A DNA stretch of 23,644 bases, from positions 1 through 23,644 of IMG/VR virus record IMGVR_UViG_3300015360_000202. One strand, given 5' to 3'. This DNA comes from a virus. A program made the position numbers and the translations under genes. This document shows positions 1-8,108 of this stretch, piece by piece; positions within the stretch are counted from its first letter, which is position 1, and the number at the start of each line of letters is the position of its first letter. The notes under the pieces were generated by a model that was given only the letters and a program-made list of their open reading frames with translations, ran no database searches and was not told the DNA's origin.

Positions 1-260
1 ATCCCGCTTGCACCGCAAAAATACGACAAACCCTCCGGTTCTAGTCGTCGGACCGAAACCGACCATTGACCCAGAAACTCACGCTTGACTGTCCGGTCAA
101 CCACCATGACTATTGGTTGATTTACCGTGGTATCAAAAACCCGAATAGACCGGACCTCTAGCCAAGCAGTAGGCGGCCAGAACACCACACCAATGACCAC
201 AGCCAGGATGATCAGCCCGGCGATGACCAGGCTTAGGTAGTTCAGTTTTGTTTTTAGCAT
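1..260 (-). CDS. N-terminally anchored membrane protein, 3' end outside window
   Basis: ATG at 260 overlaps the preceding TGA (ATGA), and the frame is open to the window edge; 86 complete codons are visible. It begins MLKTKLNYLSLVIAGLIILA and continues VVIGVVFWPP, one clear transmembrane segment (about 8-28) with a basic N-terminus. It is followed by a beta-like periplasmic-type region (WLEVRSIRVFDTTVNQPIVM, then VVDRTVKREFLGQWSVSVRR and a Cys near residue 82). An Arg-rich VDRTVKREF phrase, as far as I recall, also occurs in hypothetical phage proteins near lysis genes. It could be a spanin-like or other envelope protein, but the part seen here does not decide this. Confidence 0.75.
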   Translation of the reverse strand, partial: MLKTKLNYLSLVIAGLIILAVVIGVVFWPPTAWLEVRSIRVFDTTVNQPIVMVVDRTVKREFLGQWSVSVRRLEPEGLSYFCGASG

Positions 261-616
261 CAGGCCCCCATGAGCACAGAAACTAAATAAGCTAACCACC
301 CGGCCAGCGCCCCACCAACGGCCATTAGCGCGCCGGCTATGGACTGGGCCCGCAAGTTAGACCAGAACCTACGGCGTTCGATCCGCCTCTCTATGATCTC
401 GATGTGATCGGATCTGTGAGCATTGTAATCAGCTCCCACGAAGGCAGAATCCACCAGAGCCGCCAGTTTGTACATATCCTGCCGGAGCACATCCATCTCG
501 CTGAACATGCGAGTAACGAGCTGGCCCATAGATTCCCGATCCCCCATGACTCGGGTCCTGTCGCCAGGGGCGCCGCGTATGGTTGACGGTGGACCTTCCT
601 CTTTATCTATTTCCAT
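260..616 (-). CDS. Small membrane protein with C-terminal transmembrane helix (XhlA-like layout)
   Basis: I choose ATG at 616, one base after the upstream TAA, with AGGGG about eight bases upstream; a longer frame from 649 overlaps the neighbouring gene and lacks this signal. The 118-residue protein has a polar N-terminus, a helical stretch (about 28-90, basic near the membrane with ERRIERRRFWSNLR) and one C-terminal transmembrane segment (SIAGALMAVGGALAGWLAYL, about 92-111, continuing VSVLMG). That layout is shared by XhlA-type accessory lysis proteins and by other small phage membrane proteins. Position after the tail genes fits a lysis module, but function is not shown. It ends in an ATGA overlap. 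Confidence 0.72.
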   Translation of the reverse strand: MEIDKEEGPPSTIRGAPGDRTRVMGDRESMGQLVTRMFSEMDVLRQDMYKLAALVDSAFVGADYNAHRSDHIEIIERRIERRRFWSNLRAQSIAGALMAVGGALAGWLAYLVSVLMGA

Positions 617-617
617 C

Positions 618-818
618 TTACATCCCCTGTCGCCATAACCAGCGATCAAAAGCCTTGTCAGTGCTCCGCATCTGATCCCAGTCAGAGTCAGAGGTCGTTC
701 CGGATTTCCAGTCTCTCAACCGGCCTCGATATTCCTCCTCGTTTAGACCGCTGGCAAGCTGATCAGGAGTCAGTTCAATGGTATCCACGTGGCTGGGTTT
801 TTGTCCGGATTTTTTCAT
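618..818 (-). CDS. Small hypothetical protein (66 aa)
   Basis: ATG at 818 lies twelve bases after the propeller stop, with GGA and AAGG upstream. The 66-residue protein starts basic (MKKSGQKPSHVD), followed by IELTPDQLASGLNEEEYRGR, and ends in an aromatic, helix-like AFDRWLWRQGM. It has no membrane segment and no recognisable domain. Its stop is one base before the ATG at 616, so it appears to be in the operon. Function unknown. Confidence 0.6.
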   Translation of the reverse strand: MKKSGQKPSHVDTIELTPDQLASGLNEEEYRGRLRDWKSGTTSDSDWDQMRSTDKAFDRWLWRQGM

Positions 819-830
819 ACCTTGTCCATC

Positions 831-1838
831 TCAGTTGGGAATCCACTGGAGCCGGTTACCGCCATAGGCCTCACTAGGAAGAGTCGTCGAGGTCGTCCAA
901 GTCGTTAGATCCTCCGACCGATAGTGCGTACCCAAGGCTCCGCTTTTGATGGCTATGTATTGAGTCCCGTCGTACCCCAACGAAACGCATTCGTTGGGCA
1001 GGGTCGCTTCCTGGGTCCAAGGGTTCAAACCATCTGGGGATGTGAGCGTGTAGCTGGAGGACCCAGTTCTAACAAGCAAGACGAACTGCGAACCATCCCA
1101 TAGCAGGTCAGATGGGTAGCTGGTTCCAGAGTCGATAAAGGTCGTTGTAACAAGGGTCCAAGAGGTCCCGTTGGTTGAGTGAATGTAGACAAGATAGTTG
1201 GTGCTGTTGTTTCTGCCCCACCTCACCATCCGGGTTCCACTCCAAGCAAGCCGAGATCCCACGTCCCAATAAAGATTAACGGCCCCGGCCGTTCGCAGGG
1301 TCCAGGTAACCCCCGTCGGACTCGTCATGACTAGATTCGTGGCGCTGTTGCAGGAGGCGACGAAAAGGGATAATTCAGGGACCCAGATAACAGTCGACCA
1401 ATTCCGGATTCCACCTACCTGATTCGACGAAAAGGACCAAGCGGTCCCGTTCGCACTATAAATCATGCTGTACCCGATATCCTGCTCACCCACCGCGACG
1501 ACATTGGTCCCATTAGAGGCCAACGAGCTCCACCCGTATCCAACGTCCTCGTAAGGGGTGGTTCTATTTGTCCAGGTGGCCCCATGGTCACTAGAGGTGA
1601 TGACATCATCGACGTCCCCGTACTGGTTGGCCGTGACCCATAACCCAGCATGAACGGCGATGTTCGCTTTCACGTTGGTAGAGGCCCAGTATCCGGACAG
1701 GTCTATGTTGGACCAAGTAGCCAGGTTGTCATCGGAGATAATGAAGCGGGAATCGCTATCGGCCGTCAGGACCCAACGCCCAGCGGGAGGTGGGGGTGGA
1801 GGACCGCCGGCAAACCGGAAGGAATTAAGAAGTAGCAT
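831..1838 (-). CDS. Predicted seven-bladed beta-propeller (Asp-box-like) adhesin
   Basis: I choose ATG at 1838 (335 residues), one base after the upstream TAG, with AGGAG upstream; an ATG at 1856 lies inside the previous gene and is rejected. After MLLLNSFRFAGG comes a run of six prolines (13-18), a likely linker. The rest holds seven repeats of an S-x-(D/N)-x-x-x-x-W type motif, at about residues 33, 80, 126, 170, 219, 265 and 306, spaced 41-49 residues apart: SDDNLATW, SSDHGATW, SANGTAW, SPTGVTW, STNGTSW, SPDGLNPW and SEDLTTW. These are Asp-box (BNR-like) repeats, so a seven-bladed propeller is likely. I see no sialidase active-site arginine triad, so binding rather than catalysis is favoured. 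Its place beside the tail tip suggests a receptor-binding or tip-decorating role. Confidence 0.85.
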   Translation of the reverse strand: MLLLNSFRFAGGPPPPPPAGRWVLTADSDSRFIISDDNLATWSNIDLSGYWASTNVKANIAVHAGLWVTANQYGDVDDVITSSDHGATWTNRTTPYEDVGYGWSSLASNGTNVVAVGEQDIGYSMIYSANGTAWSFSSNQVGGIRNWSTVIWVPELSLFVASCNSATNLVMTSPTGVTWTLRTAGAVNLYWDVGSRLAWSGTRMVRWGRNNSTNYLVYIHSTNGTSWTLVTTTFIDSGTSYPSDLLWDGSQFVLLVRTGSSSYTLTSPDGLNPWTQEATLPNECVSLGYDGTQYIAIKSGALGTHYRSEDLTTWTTSTTLPSEAYGGNRLQWIPN

Positions 1839-1839
1839 T

Positions 1840-2586
1840 CTATGCTCTCCTGCCAATTAGATACACCTTCAACCCAGTAGCGGTTCCATCCCCCACCTGA
1901 AACACATCGATGGTGATCTCGGCATCATCGGCCAGGGAAGAAGGCGAGTCCCCGATCACCGCAGGAGCTGCCGCCGTGACTGAGGTCTTCTCGGTGTTGT
2001 CAATTGTCAATTTCGTGGACAGTATGCTGACCCCGGTTTCTTTGATGTCGACCGTAAAAATACTCCCGCTAGCTTGGGCCACCGTCAAGCTACATCGCAC
2101 CGATGTCAGAGAAAAGGCGTAGGGCATACGGAACGTAACCTTGGCTGTTCCGGTCGTGATAGCGGAGGTCTCGTCAGAGATGGCGATCGCTAGGGCATGG
2201 GTCGAGTCAAACCCGGAGGCGTCGGCCTGGCCATGAATGCCTCCATAACCGGCCCTGTGATCCTCAATTGATGTCGCCACCACGGTATCCGTGATGACCT
2301 TATAAACGCGGCCGTAATCGGCTAGATTGTTCCAGTTGGTTGTGCCGGTGGAGACTGATGCGACTCCGGTAGCTCTGGCAACCACAACGTAATTTGAAGT
2401 CGAACCAGTCAGAGCCAAAGTCCCTGCAGATATCAGAGTCCCGCCCCAGCGGCCGCCCCAGTAACCCCAGGTCAGGCCTGACGCTGTCGTGGGATTCTTT
2501 GCGAAGACCTCTTGATGCGCCAGGCCTTCAAAGTTTTCATTGACCGGAACCTCGGGGCTGGCCATCTGATCAATCCAGTTTTGCAT
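1840..2586 (-). CDS. Tail-tip-associated structural protein (248 aa)
   Basis: ATG at 2586 has AGGGA about six to seven bases upstream. The N-terminus (MQNWIDQMASPEVPVNENFE, residues 1-20) and the following GLTWGYWGGRWGG resemble phage structural proteins in which this head piece precedes a variable tail. The second half (ITTGTAKVTFRMPYAFSLTS, then VRCSLTVAQASGSIFTVDIK) has the alternating pattern of a jelly-roll or other beta-sandwich. I assign no named family and no enzyme motif. Its place after the tip protein and before the propeller gene makes a tip-associated or adhesion protein likely. Its stop is one base before the start of the propeller gene. Confidence 0.78.
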   Translation of the reverse strand: MQNWIDQMASPEVPVNENFEGLAHQEVFAKNPTTASGLTWGYWGGRWGGTLISAGTLALTGSTSNYVVVARATGVASVSTGTTNWNNLADYGRVYKVITDTVVATSIEDHRAGYGGIHGQADASGFDSTHALAIAISDETSAITTGTAKVTFRMPYAFSLTSVRCSLTVAQASGSIFTVDIKETGVSILSTKLTIDNTEKTSVTAAAPAVIGDSPSSLADDAEITIDVFQVGDGTATGLKVYLIGRRA

Positions 2587-2595
2587 ATGCTTTCC

Positions 2596-5500
2596 CTAGA
2601 GTGTTGCCTGCCGGACGTAGCCCCGGCCAACTGTGGATGAAATTTGGTAGGCTCGAAGATACAGCTCCCCCTGATTTGGTGGGCTGTCAGGGAAGTCAAC
2701 CGTCTGTTGAGCCAGAGTATAGATTATGGTCTCCGTCTCAGTTAGGATGAGCGTCCGCACAACGGTCGTAAATCCGGAGTCCGAAAACACATCGATCTCC
2801 ATGTTGAGTCCCACCTCTCCTACCAGCCCGCCCTGGGTACCATCACCACCGAAACGAGTTGTCAGCCTAGACCGGCGGAGCAGAGTCAAGACAGTGTCAT
2901 CCGTATCCCGGTTAGCCCGCACTTGGGCTGGGCTCAAGGGGATCAGGTTGACGCCCTGAGGCGTAAACTCATCCGAGGTAACGGCGCTCAGTCTCTGGCC
3001 CCCACTTACCCCTTTGTAGTATCGGTCTCGATTCAAGTCTCCGATATCCATCGGGATAAAACGCATTCCGATGGTGGTCAGCAGGACGAACCGCTCCGAG
3101 GGTGCGTGCCCCGTCATCGCCCAGTCAGACCCCTTGCGCCCGCGAAGAAATCCGGTTAATCGGTATACCCCGGAACTGATCAAGGTGGCCGTCCGGAACT
3201 GAACCAGCTCCGAGCCGATCATTGCGGCGTTGACCTCTGGGCTGTTGAGAATATCCGTGCGGGTCGAACTGGAGAGCTGACCAAGTCCCACATTTACGAT
3301 GACAGTACTAAGCTCATCAAAAACAGAGAACCCAGTCCAGTCACCAAGAGCTGCGTAGGCAGTTCCGAATACGGCCTCATCAACAAAAGACTCGATCAGG
3401 ACATAGGTCACATCGTCCCGGCTGACATAGACCTCTGCGCTAAACCACCTGTCGCTAGAGCCTTTGACTGCCAGATAATGCCCCGGCTGATTGTCGGCGT
3501 CCCTGAGCAATGGGGCGTCCAGCAAGGCCAGAAAGGTGTCAGGAAGCGCCGTGACGACTGTCTGCTCTGGGACTCCACCAACGGTAAGTCCTAATTGCGA
3601 GAAGACCGATGCGTCGTCGCCCACGGTTTCCAGCTCGATCAAGACCAAGTCAGTGTCAGTCTTTTTTACGATCCTCTGCCGATATCTGGAGCCGTCCTCA
3701 TCCACCAAGATGATGGCGTCGGTGCTCTCCAGGTCTGCGTACTTTGCGTTCAGCCGAACGCGTGATGTCAGGAGGCCCACATAAAGATCGGCCAGCCGAG
3801 CGTCCGCAATTTTCTTGGCCTCGGACGCAGTGAACCCGAGTGGAAGTTGAATAACGGAGCTGTTGATCTGGCTCGTGAATACCCGGTCACTCTGCTGCGT
3901 GTCGGTCTGAAAATCCGCATCGATGTTCGAGTAGGTCAAGAAAATCTGTGCTGGTAGCTCCAGCTCGTTAGCCAGCTCCAAGGGTAGACGATCCGAAAAG
4001 GAACCACCCTCCTCCACCCACCCCAGGTCTTCGAACGGAATAGTGGCCGCGCTGGCCCTGGCCCTGGGTCGGAAGTAATTGGCATTGGACAAACAGACAT
4101 CGAAGAAGTAGCTTCCCATCAAGATGTCCAAGACCGAACGGACCGTCGATACCTGGCTGATAAGCATCGAGTGCACAGGGGTCGGAATGGACCCTAACGC
4201 GGTCGCATCGGTCTTGCCCGAGGGGATGCCGGCCCGATCGCCACAAAGTCGTTCTACGACCGCCTGAATGGTCGGCTCCACGGCTTGGTAAGTTGGCCCA
4301 GAGTTGAAGTTGTAAAGCGCAAGAGTTTTGGAGTCCCGTACAAAGGCAGCGGTCGGTAGTGAGTACTCGGCCTCCAGCAAATGCCGACCCAGCCTGACGC
4401 GCACAGAATCAAACCTTGCACCCGTGGTGTTCAAAAAAGAGCTACCAACGAACAGTGAAACCTTCGGATCAGTTCCCATGGCAGCCAGGAATAGGGCCTC
4501 CCCCTTCTCCATGGTTGTGCGACTGGGTTCATAGTAATCGTAACCCCCCTCGGTATAGGCTATGGAGTCATTGTGGTGCTTGCCGCCGGCTCCAAAGGCA
4601 TCCAAGAACTTGTGCTTGTGGACGACGGAATTGACCCGCGTATAAAACTGGCTGTCATAGCGAAAAACGGCTACATGGGCCCAGGTGTTCAGCGGGACCA
4701 CCTCTGGGTTCCTAGTGGTGTGGTTGATTCCGCTAATAGCGTCTCCGTAAAAGCTAAGACCTGTGGGAGTTGGGTAGTTAGAATCGACCACATCAGGGAA
4801 GCTTACATTAACGCCGGCGCGGTACCAAAAATTGGGTACGCTCGTATAGACCTTCGGATAGACCTTCCCGTTGCTGTCCACAAAAAGTGCAATGTGGGAT
4901 TGGTCAGCATGAACTCCGGAAACATCTTCATTCCACAGCTTGAAAAGCAAGCTTTGATGAGAGTAGTTCGTCAGGTAAACCCAGCCCTCGATCACTACAT
5001 CCTGCTGGCCTGGGTATTGGTAACGCATTCGGGTTAGCGTGTCAGCCGCGTAGTTGCTGCTGGCATCTTTAGTGTCCATGACCATGCGTCCGATGGCCAA
5101 AGAGGAAGAACCCCATTTTTTAATGGAGGTGTCGTACCACTGCGCGGTCGCCTTGTTGTCGTCATAGACCGGGAAGGTCGCGTGGGTTTGGCTAACCTCC
5201 TCGTACACGACCCCATCAGTATCAACGCCTGTGGTGATCTCCCGAGCGATCAAGAAAGTCAGATTTGGGATGTTCCCGCTTTGCCCGATCTGAAGGCCCT
5301 TGATAAAAACGGTTCCGCGGCCCCGGAAAGCCAGGGCATTTGCTACTCCTACCGCAGCTTCATAGTCCGGGTCTGGCTCCTGGGAGACCACCCCAGAATA
5401 AACAGTCATCCGATCCCACGGAGGAGCCGTTTGCGAGGCTAGCAGGGAGGCGGTTTCTATACCTGACTGGGTGGCATAGATCAGGTCCCCATTACTAAAG

Positions 5501-5892
5501 ACTTTCAGAGCGACCGGGGCAATTTCGCAATCACTCAATAGGAGCATCAGATCAACCGCGTAGCTCCAAGTCGTGACCTTTTGGCCACCCCCGCCTTTCC
5601 CTCCCTGGCGCGTTGTGGTTTTGGTTCCCCTTTTTTCGCTAGCCCAGATGATCTGTCCGGCCACGCGAACTGCTCCCTCAAAATAAGGGATCACTGAGCC
5701 GTAGGAACTCCCGGTCACCGACAGGTCACTGAGCCTGGGGCCTTGGACTTTCTGAGCTGGTGTAAGCATGCCCCCTAGTAACCCACCGACCGTCCATCCG
5801 ATCTGCGCCCCAGTCATGCCAAACGCTACGATGCCGGCCCCCGACAAACTCCCGACTGCTGCCCCCGCCGCGGCTAGTATTAGCTGGGCCAT
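2596..5892 (-). CDS. Central tail-tip protein (GTA gp15 'megatron'/gpJ-like) with LamG-like insert
   Basis: ATG at 5892 is in TAATG overlap with the peptidase gene. The 1098-residue product begins with a hydrophobic Ala/Gly-rich segment (residues 1-42), then GPRLSDLSVTGSSYGSVIPY (about 51-70) and VRVAGQIIW, the standard start of this hub family. Residues about 225-530 form an inserted region resembling a concanavalin/LamG-like fold (SSSLAIG; DVVIEGWVYL; LNTWAHVAVFRYDSQFYTRV; RFDSVRVRLGRHLLEAEY). The conserved tail domain resumes at about 540 (IQAVVERLCGDRAGIP), continues through ELANELELPAQIFLTYSNID, and has a late GVYRLTGFLRGRKGSDW, which matches the C-terminal part of gp15-type proteins. 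It forms the tail tip and probably contacts the receptor. Confidence 0.88.
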   Translation of the reverse strand: MAQLILAAAGAAVGSLSGAGIVAFGMTGAQIGWTVGGLLGGMLTPAQKVQGPRLSDLSVTGSSYGSVIPYFEGAVRVAGQIIWASEKRGTKTTTRQGGKGGGGQKVTTWSYAVDLMLLLSDCEIAPVALKVFSNGDLIYATQSGIETASLLASQTAPPWDRMTVYSGVVSQEPDPDYEAAVGVANALAFRGRGTVFIKGLQIGQSGNIPNLTFLIAREITTGVDTDGVVYEEVSQTHATFPVYDDNKATAQWYDTSIKKWGSSSLAIGRMVMDTKDASSNYAADTLTRMRYQYPGQQDVVIEGWVYLTNYSHQSLLFKLWNEDVSGVHADQSHIALFVDSNGKVYPKVYTSVPNFWYRAGVNVSFPDVVDSNYPTPTGLSFYGDAISGINHTTRNPEVVPLNTWAHVAVFRYDSQFYTRVNSVVHKHKFLDAFGAGGKHHNDSIAYTEGGYDYYEPSRTTMEKGEALFLAAMGTDPKVSLFVGSSFLNTTGARFDSVRVRLGRHLLEAEYSLPTAAFVRDSKTLALYNFNSGPTYQAVEPTIQAVVERLCGDRAGIPSGKTDATALGSIPTPVHSMLISQVSTVRSVLDILMGSYFFDVCLSNANYFRPRARASAATIPFEDLGWVEEGGSFSDRLPLELANELELPAQIFLTYSNIDADFQTDTQQSDRVFTSQINSSVIQLPLGFTASEAKKIADARLADLYVGLLTSRVRLNAKYADLESTDAIILVDEDGSRYRQRIVKKTDTDLVLIELETVGDDASVFSQLGLTVGGVPEQTVVTALPDTFLALLDAPLLRDADNQPGHYLAVKGSSDRWFSAEVYVSRDDVTYVLIESFVDEAVFGTAYAALGDWTGFSVFDELSTVIVNVGLGQLSSSTRTDILNSPEVNAAMIGSELVQFRTATLISSGVYRLTGFLRGRKGSDWAMTGHAPSERFVLLTTIGMRFIPMDIGDLNRDRYYKGVSGGQRLSAVTSDEFTPQGVNLIPLSPAQVRANRDTDDTVLTLLRRSRLTTRFGGDGTQGGLVGEVGLNMEIDVFSDSGFTTVVRTLILTETETIIYTLAQQTVDFPDSPPNQGELYLRAYQISSTVGRGYVRQATL

Positions 5893-6335
5893 TATGGTAC
5901 CACTTTCTTGAAGTCAAACAGACCAGCGATCCGGAAATCCTGAGACTGAACCAGCCTATGCTCGACTACCCGAGGAGGGGTTGCCCGGTCACTCGCGTGG
6001 ATGATGCCAATACCTGCTCCCCGGTAGTCACAGAGAATTCCGGCATGGTGCGGATGTCGATCTGTGACCAGCATCACTACCATTCCTGGGGCCAGGGGTG
6101 TTTCCTCGGGCAGCTCGTCCAGGTAAAACCTTGCCAGCCGCATCAAGGTTCTGCCGTCTGCGTTTCTGGCGTACCCGGTGTAGTCGAAGCTGGAGTCAAC
6201 GAGACCCAAGGTCTTGCCCACCCCGATCAAGAGTCCCACGCAGTCGACCGCAACACCCTTCATTCGCTGTTGATGTTGGTATGGGGTTCCCACCCATTGC
6301 CGGGCCTCTGCTACGGCTTCGGTTCGGTAGCTCAT
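5892..6335 (-). CDS. NlpC/P60-family tail peptidase (GTA gp14-like)
   Basis: ATG at 6335 overlaps the previous TGA. The 147-residue protein matches the phage/GTA NlpC/P60 group: ARQWVGTPYQHQQRMKGVAV (about 11-30), with catalytic Cys32 in VDCVGL; His97 in HHAGIL; and a downstream His113 in IIHAS that could complete the site. Size is typical. In the virion such enzymes sit at the tail tip and open peptidoglycan during DNA entry. The TAA overlaps the ATG of the large tip protein (TAATG), so the two are translationally coupled. Confidence 0.92.
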   Translation of the reverse strand: MSYRTEAVAEARQWVGTPYQHQQRMKGVAVDCVGLLIGVGKTLGLVDSSFDYTGYARNADGRTLMRLARFYLDELPEETPLAPGMVVMLVTDRHPHHAGILCDYRGAGIGIIHASDRATPPRVVEHRLVQSQDFRIAGLFDFKKVVP

Positions 6336-7171
6336 GGTGAAGACATCATCTTATCGACGCCAGGAACATCCGGTTCTGCCTGCATATTCAACACGTTGTC
6401 GAATTTGTCCCTGCAGTCCTCCTCACGTCTGTGACGACAACCAGCGATCGCCCGGAAGGTATCCCCCACCTCGACCGCAAAGTAGGTCGGCAAGAGCAGG
6501 GTAATTTGGGAACTTTCAAAAATCTTTACCACGTGTTCAAGTCCGGCGTTTGCTCCCGTCAGCCACTTCAGCTCTCCATTGCCAAAGTAATCGGAGGCTT
6601 GGACGAGCCCGGTGGCAGCAAATACTTGGTTACTAGTGACCCCGGTCACAGTCTCGGTGAAGGTAAAAGCCGCCAGATCCTTCCTGCACTTGCCGTCACC
6701 GAGCCTGGCTCGGCAGGTCTTGCTGGTCACGGACCCGATGGTCTGCTGAAAATATTGCTGCAGGCCGCGCAGCTCGGCCGTCACCACCCCTTCCCTGATC
6801 CTGACCCCACCGATGTACCCGGTGATCTTCTCATCAACCCCGTCCCCTGGGGATCGCCAGTTGTAGACCGAGACAGTGAACTCGGCATTGATCCAAAGTC
6901 CAGCAATGATCTCACCGGCAACGAAGACGGAGCCATCGTCAAGAGTGGTCAGTTCCATATTGTCCACCGACAGCCCACTCGAAGTAATGAGGCTGGAGGC
7001 TTGGAGTCCTTGAGTGCCGTCGTATCGGACTCCATCAATGACAACGTCATCCGAGGCCGAGGTAAACCCGTATATGGCCCCATCCTTACGAACCATCTTG
7101 AGCAGGGCCGCAAGGCTGGTGGTCCCGAGCTGGTAATGCGCGAGCAAATCAATGGGAATGGTCTTGCTCAC
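6332..7171 (-). CDS. Tail hub protein (DUF2163/BR0599, GTA gp13-like)
   Basis: The start is GTG at 7171, in a GTGA overlap. The 279-residue product shows the DUF2163 N-terminal part (YGFTSASDDVVIDGVRYDG, about 34-52; GEIIAGLWINAEFTVSVYNW, about 86-105; ELRGLQQYFQQTIGSVTSKT, about 133-152). It also has the BR0599 C-terminal domain (GLEHVVKIFES, then GCRHRREEDCRDKFDNVLNM, about 244-263). Four cysteines (C153, C162, C245 and C253) are arranged as two pairs and are a candidate iron-sulfur site, as reported for lambda gpL and, to my recollection, the GTA hub. It joins the distal tail ring to the central tip protein. It ends in an ATGA overlap with the peptidase gene. Confidence 0.9.
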   Translation of the reverse strand: MSKTIPIDLLAHYQLGTTSLAALLKMVRKDGAIYGFTSASDDVVIDGVRYDGTQGLQASSLITSSGLSVDNMELTTLDDGSVFVAGEIIAGLWINAEFTVSVYNWRSPGDGVDEKITGYIGGVRIREGVVTAELRGLQQYFQQTIGSVTSKTCRARLGDGKCRKDLAAFTFTETVTGVTSNQVFAATGLVQASDYFGNGELKWLTGANAGLEHVVKIFESSQITLLLPTYFAVEVGDTFRAIAGCRHRREEDCRDKFDNVLNMQAEPDVPGVDKMMSSP

Positions 7172-8106
7172 TCGGGGACCTCCTCCAGAACTATCGAGGG
7201 CCCGGTCAAGAGTCGGCCGCTCTCCTCCCCGGCCGGCCTCCGTAGGGTCCAGTCAATCGCGTCGTTCGCAAAGTGGACGGGAACGTAAAACCCACCGGTC
7301 CAGGTAAGCGCATCCGAGGTCTGGGGAAATTTACTCGCGGTTCCCCCAGTCCCAACCAGCCCCGTAGTAACGGTGCTCAGAACTATAGTGGTGGCCCCTA
7401 TCGAGTCCACCACGTGACTGAGGGAGTTCAGGGAGGCGGCAGCTGTACCCGAGATCCCAGACAGGTAAACCCGTTGGCCGATCGCCACGGCCGCTACCAT
7501 CCCGGTACCGTTGGCAAAGGTCAGGGTGGTGGTGGCCCCGACGGTAATGGAAACAAGCGCCTGAGCGACATCTGCCCCGAAAGTGATAGTCCCCCCGTTT
7601 ACGTAATCAATGGCGATCTCTCCGGCCCCCGCCCCTACCACGAGTGGGGTTCCATTGCGGTAACCAGTAACCGGGGCCTTCGGGCGGCTGATCCTTCGGT
7701 CGTGGTTGTAGGCTGGGGCATTCAAAGCCGCGTACCGTTTCTTCATCCGGTGGACCGGCATTCCGTAGCCCAGCCCGACGGTTCCTAGTTCCGCGGTCCC
7801 ATAGGCAACCAGGAATCCTGCGCCAGGGCCCGTAATCGAGTCTTTGGGGTCCTCCAACAGGAACCCCGACGCCCCGGCGTCGGTTACCTCGAAAAGAGCC
7901 TCTAGGGCGTTCCAGACAGCGGGAGCCATCGGGACCGATCCGAACTCGTACTCCCGGTAGCTGCGGGCTTGAACAATGTTGACCCCGATCTGGCCATTAG
8001 GGGACCGGGTCCTAAGGTTGGCCCGCGTTGACTTCCCCCGAAGTCCGGAGGCCAGAGCCTTGGACTTCGGAAAGATCACATCATCCAAAATAGTAAGGGT
8101 GCCCAT
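7168..8106 (-). CDS. Distal tail protein (DUF2460, GTA gp12-like) with beta-barrel insert
   Basis: ATG at 8106 lies two bases after the tape-measure TAA. The N-terminal part (FPKSKALASGLRGKSTRANL, about 12-31, and QARSYREYEFG, about 46-56) and the C-terminal TGGFYVPVHFANDAIDW (about 270-286) match DUF2460, whose gene-transfer-agent member is the distal tail ring. The family is usually about 210 residues, but this protein has 312. The extra length is mainly residues about 183-258 (ALVSITVGATTTLTFANGTG onward through SLSHVVDSIGATTIVLSTVT). This looks like an FCCH-type small beta-barrel placed between GGTITF and the conserved GFYVPV strand. The insert probably projects from the tail tip. It ends in a GTGA overlap with the next gene. 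Confidence 0.87.
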   Translation of the reverse strand: MGTLTILDDVIFPKSKALASGLRGKSTRANLRTRSPNGQIGVNIVQARSYREYEFGSVPMAPAVWNALEALFEVTDAGASGFLLEDPKDSITGPGAGFLVAYGTAELGTVGLGYGMPVHRMKKRYAALNAPAYNHDRRISRPKAPVTGYRNGTPLVVGAGAGEIAIDYVNGGTITFGADVAQALVSITVGATTTLTFANGTGMVAAVAIGQRVYLSGISGTAAASLNSLSHVVDSIGATTIVLSTVTTGLVGTGGTASKFPQTSDALTWTGGFYVPVHFANDAIDWTLRRPAGEESGRLLTGPSIVLEEVPE

Positions 8107-8108
8107 AA

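Noticed and set aside
831-1838. Sialidase or other glycoside hydrolase from the Asp-box repeats
   Set aside because: Asp boxes mark the fold, not the activity, and I find no convincing arginine triad or nucleophile pair. Binding is the safer reading.
6431-7288. 285-residue open frame on the plus strand
   Set aside because: It is antisense to the hub protein gene and the end of the distal tail gene, both of which have clear families. It reads as a frame shadow.
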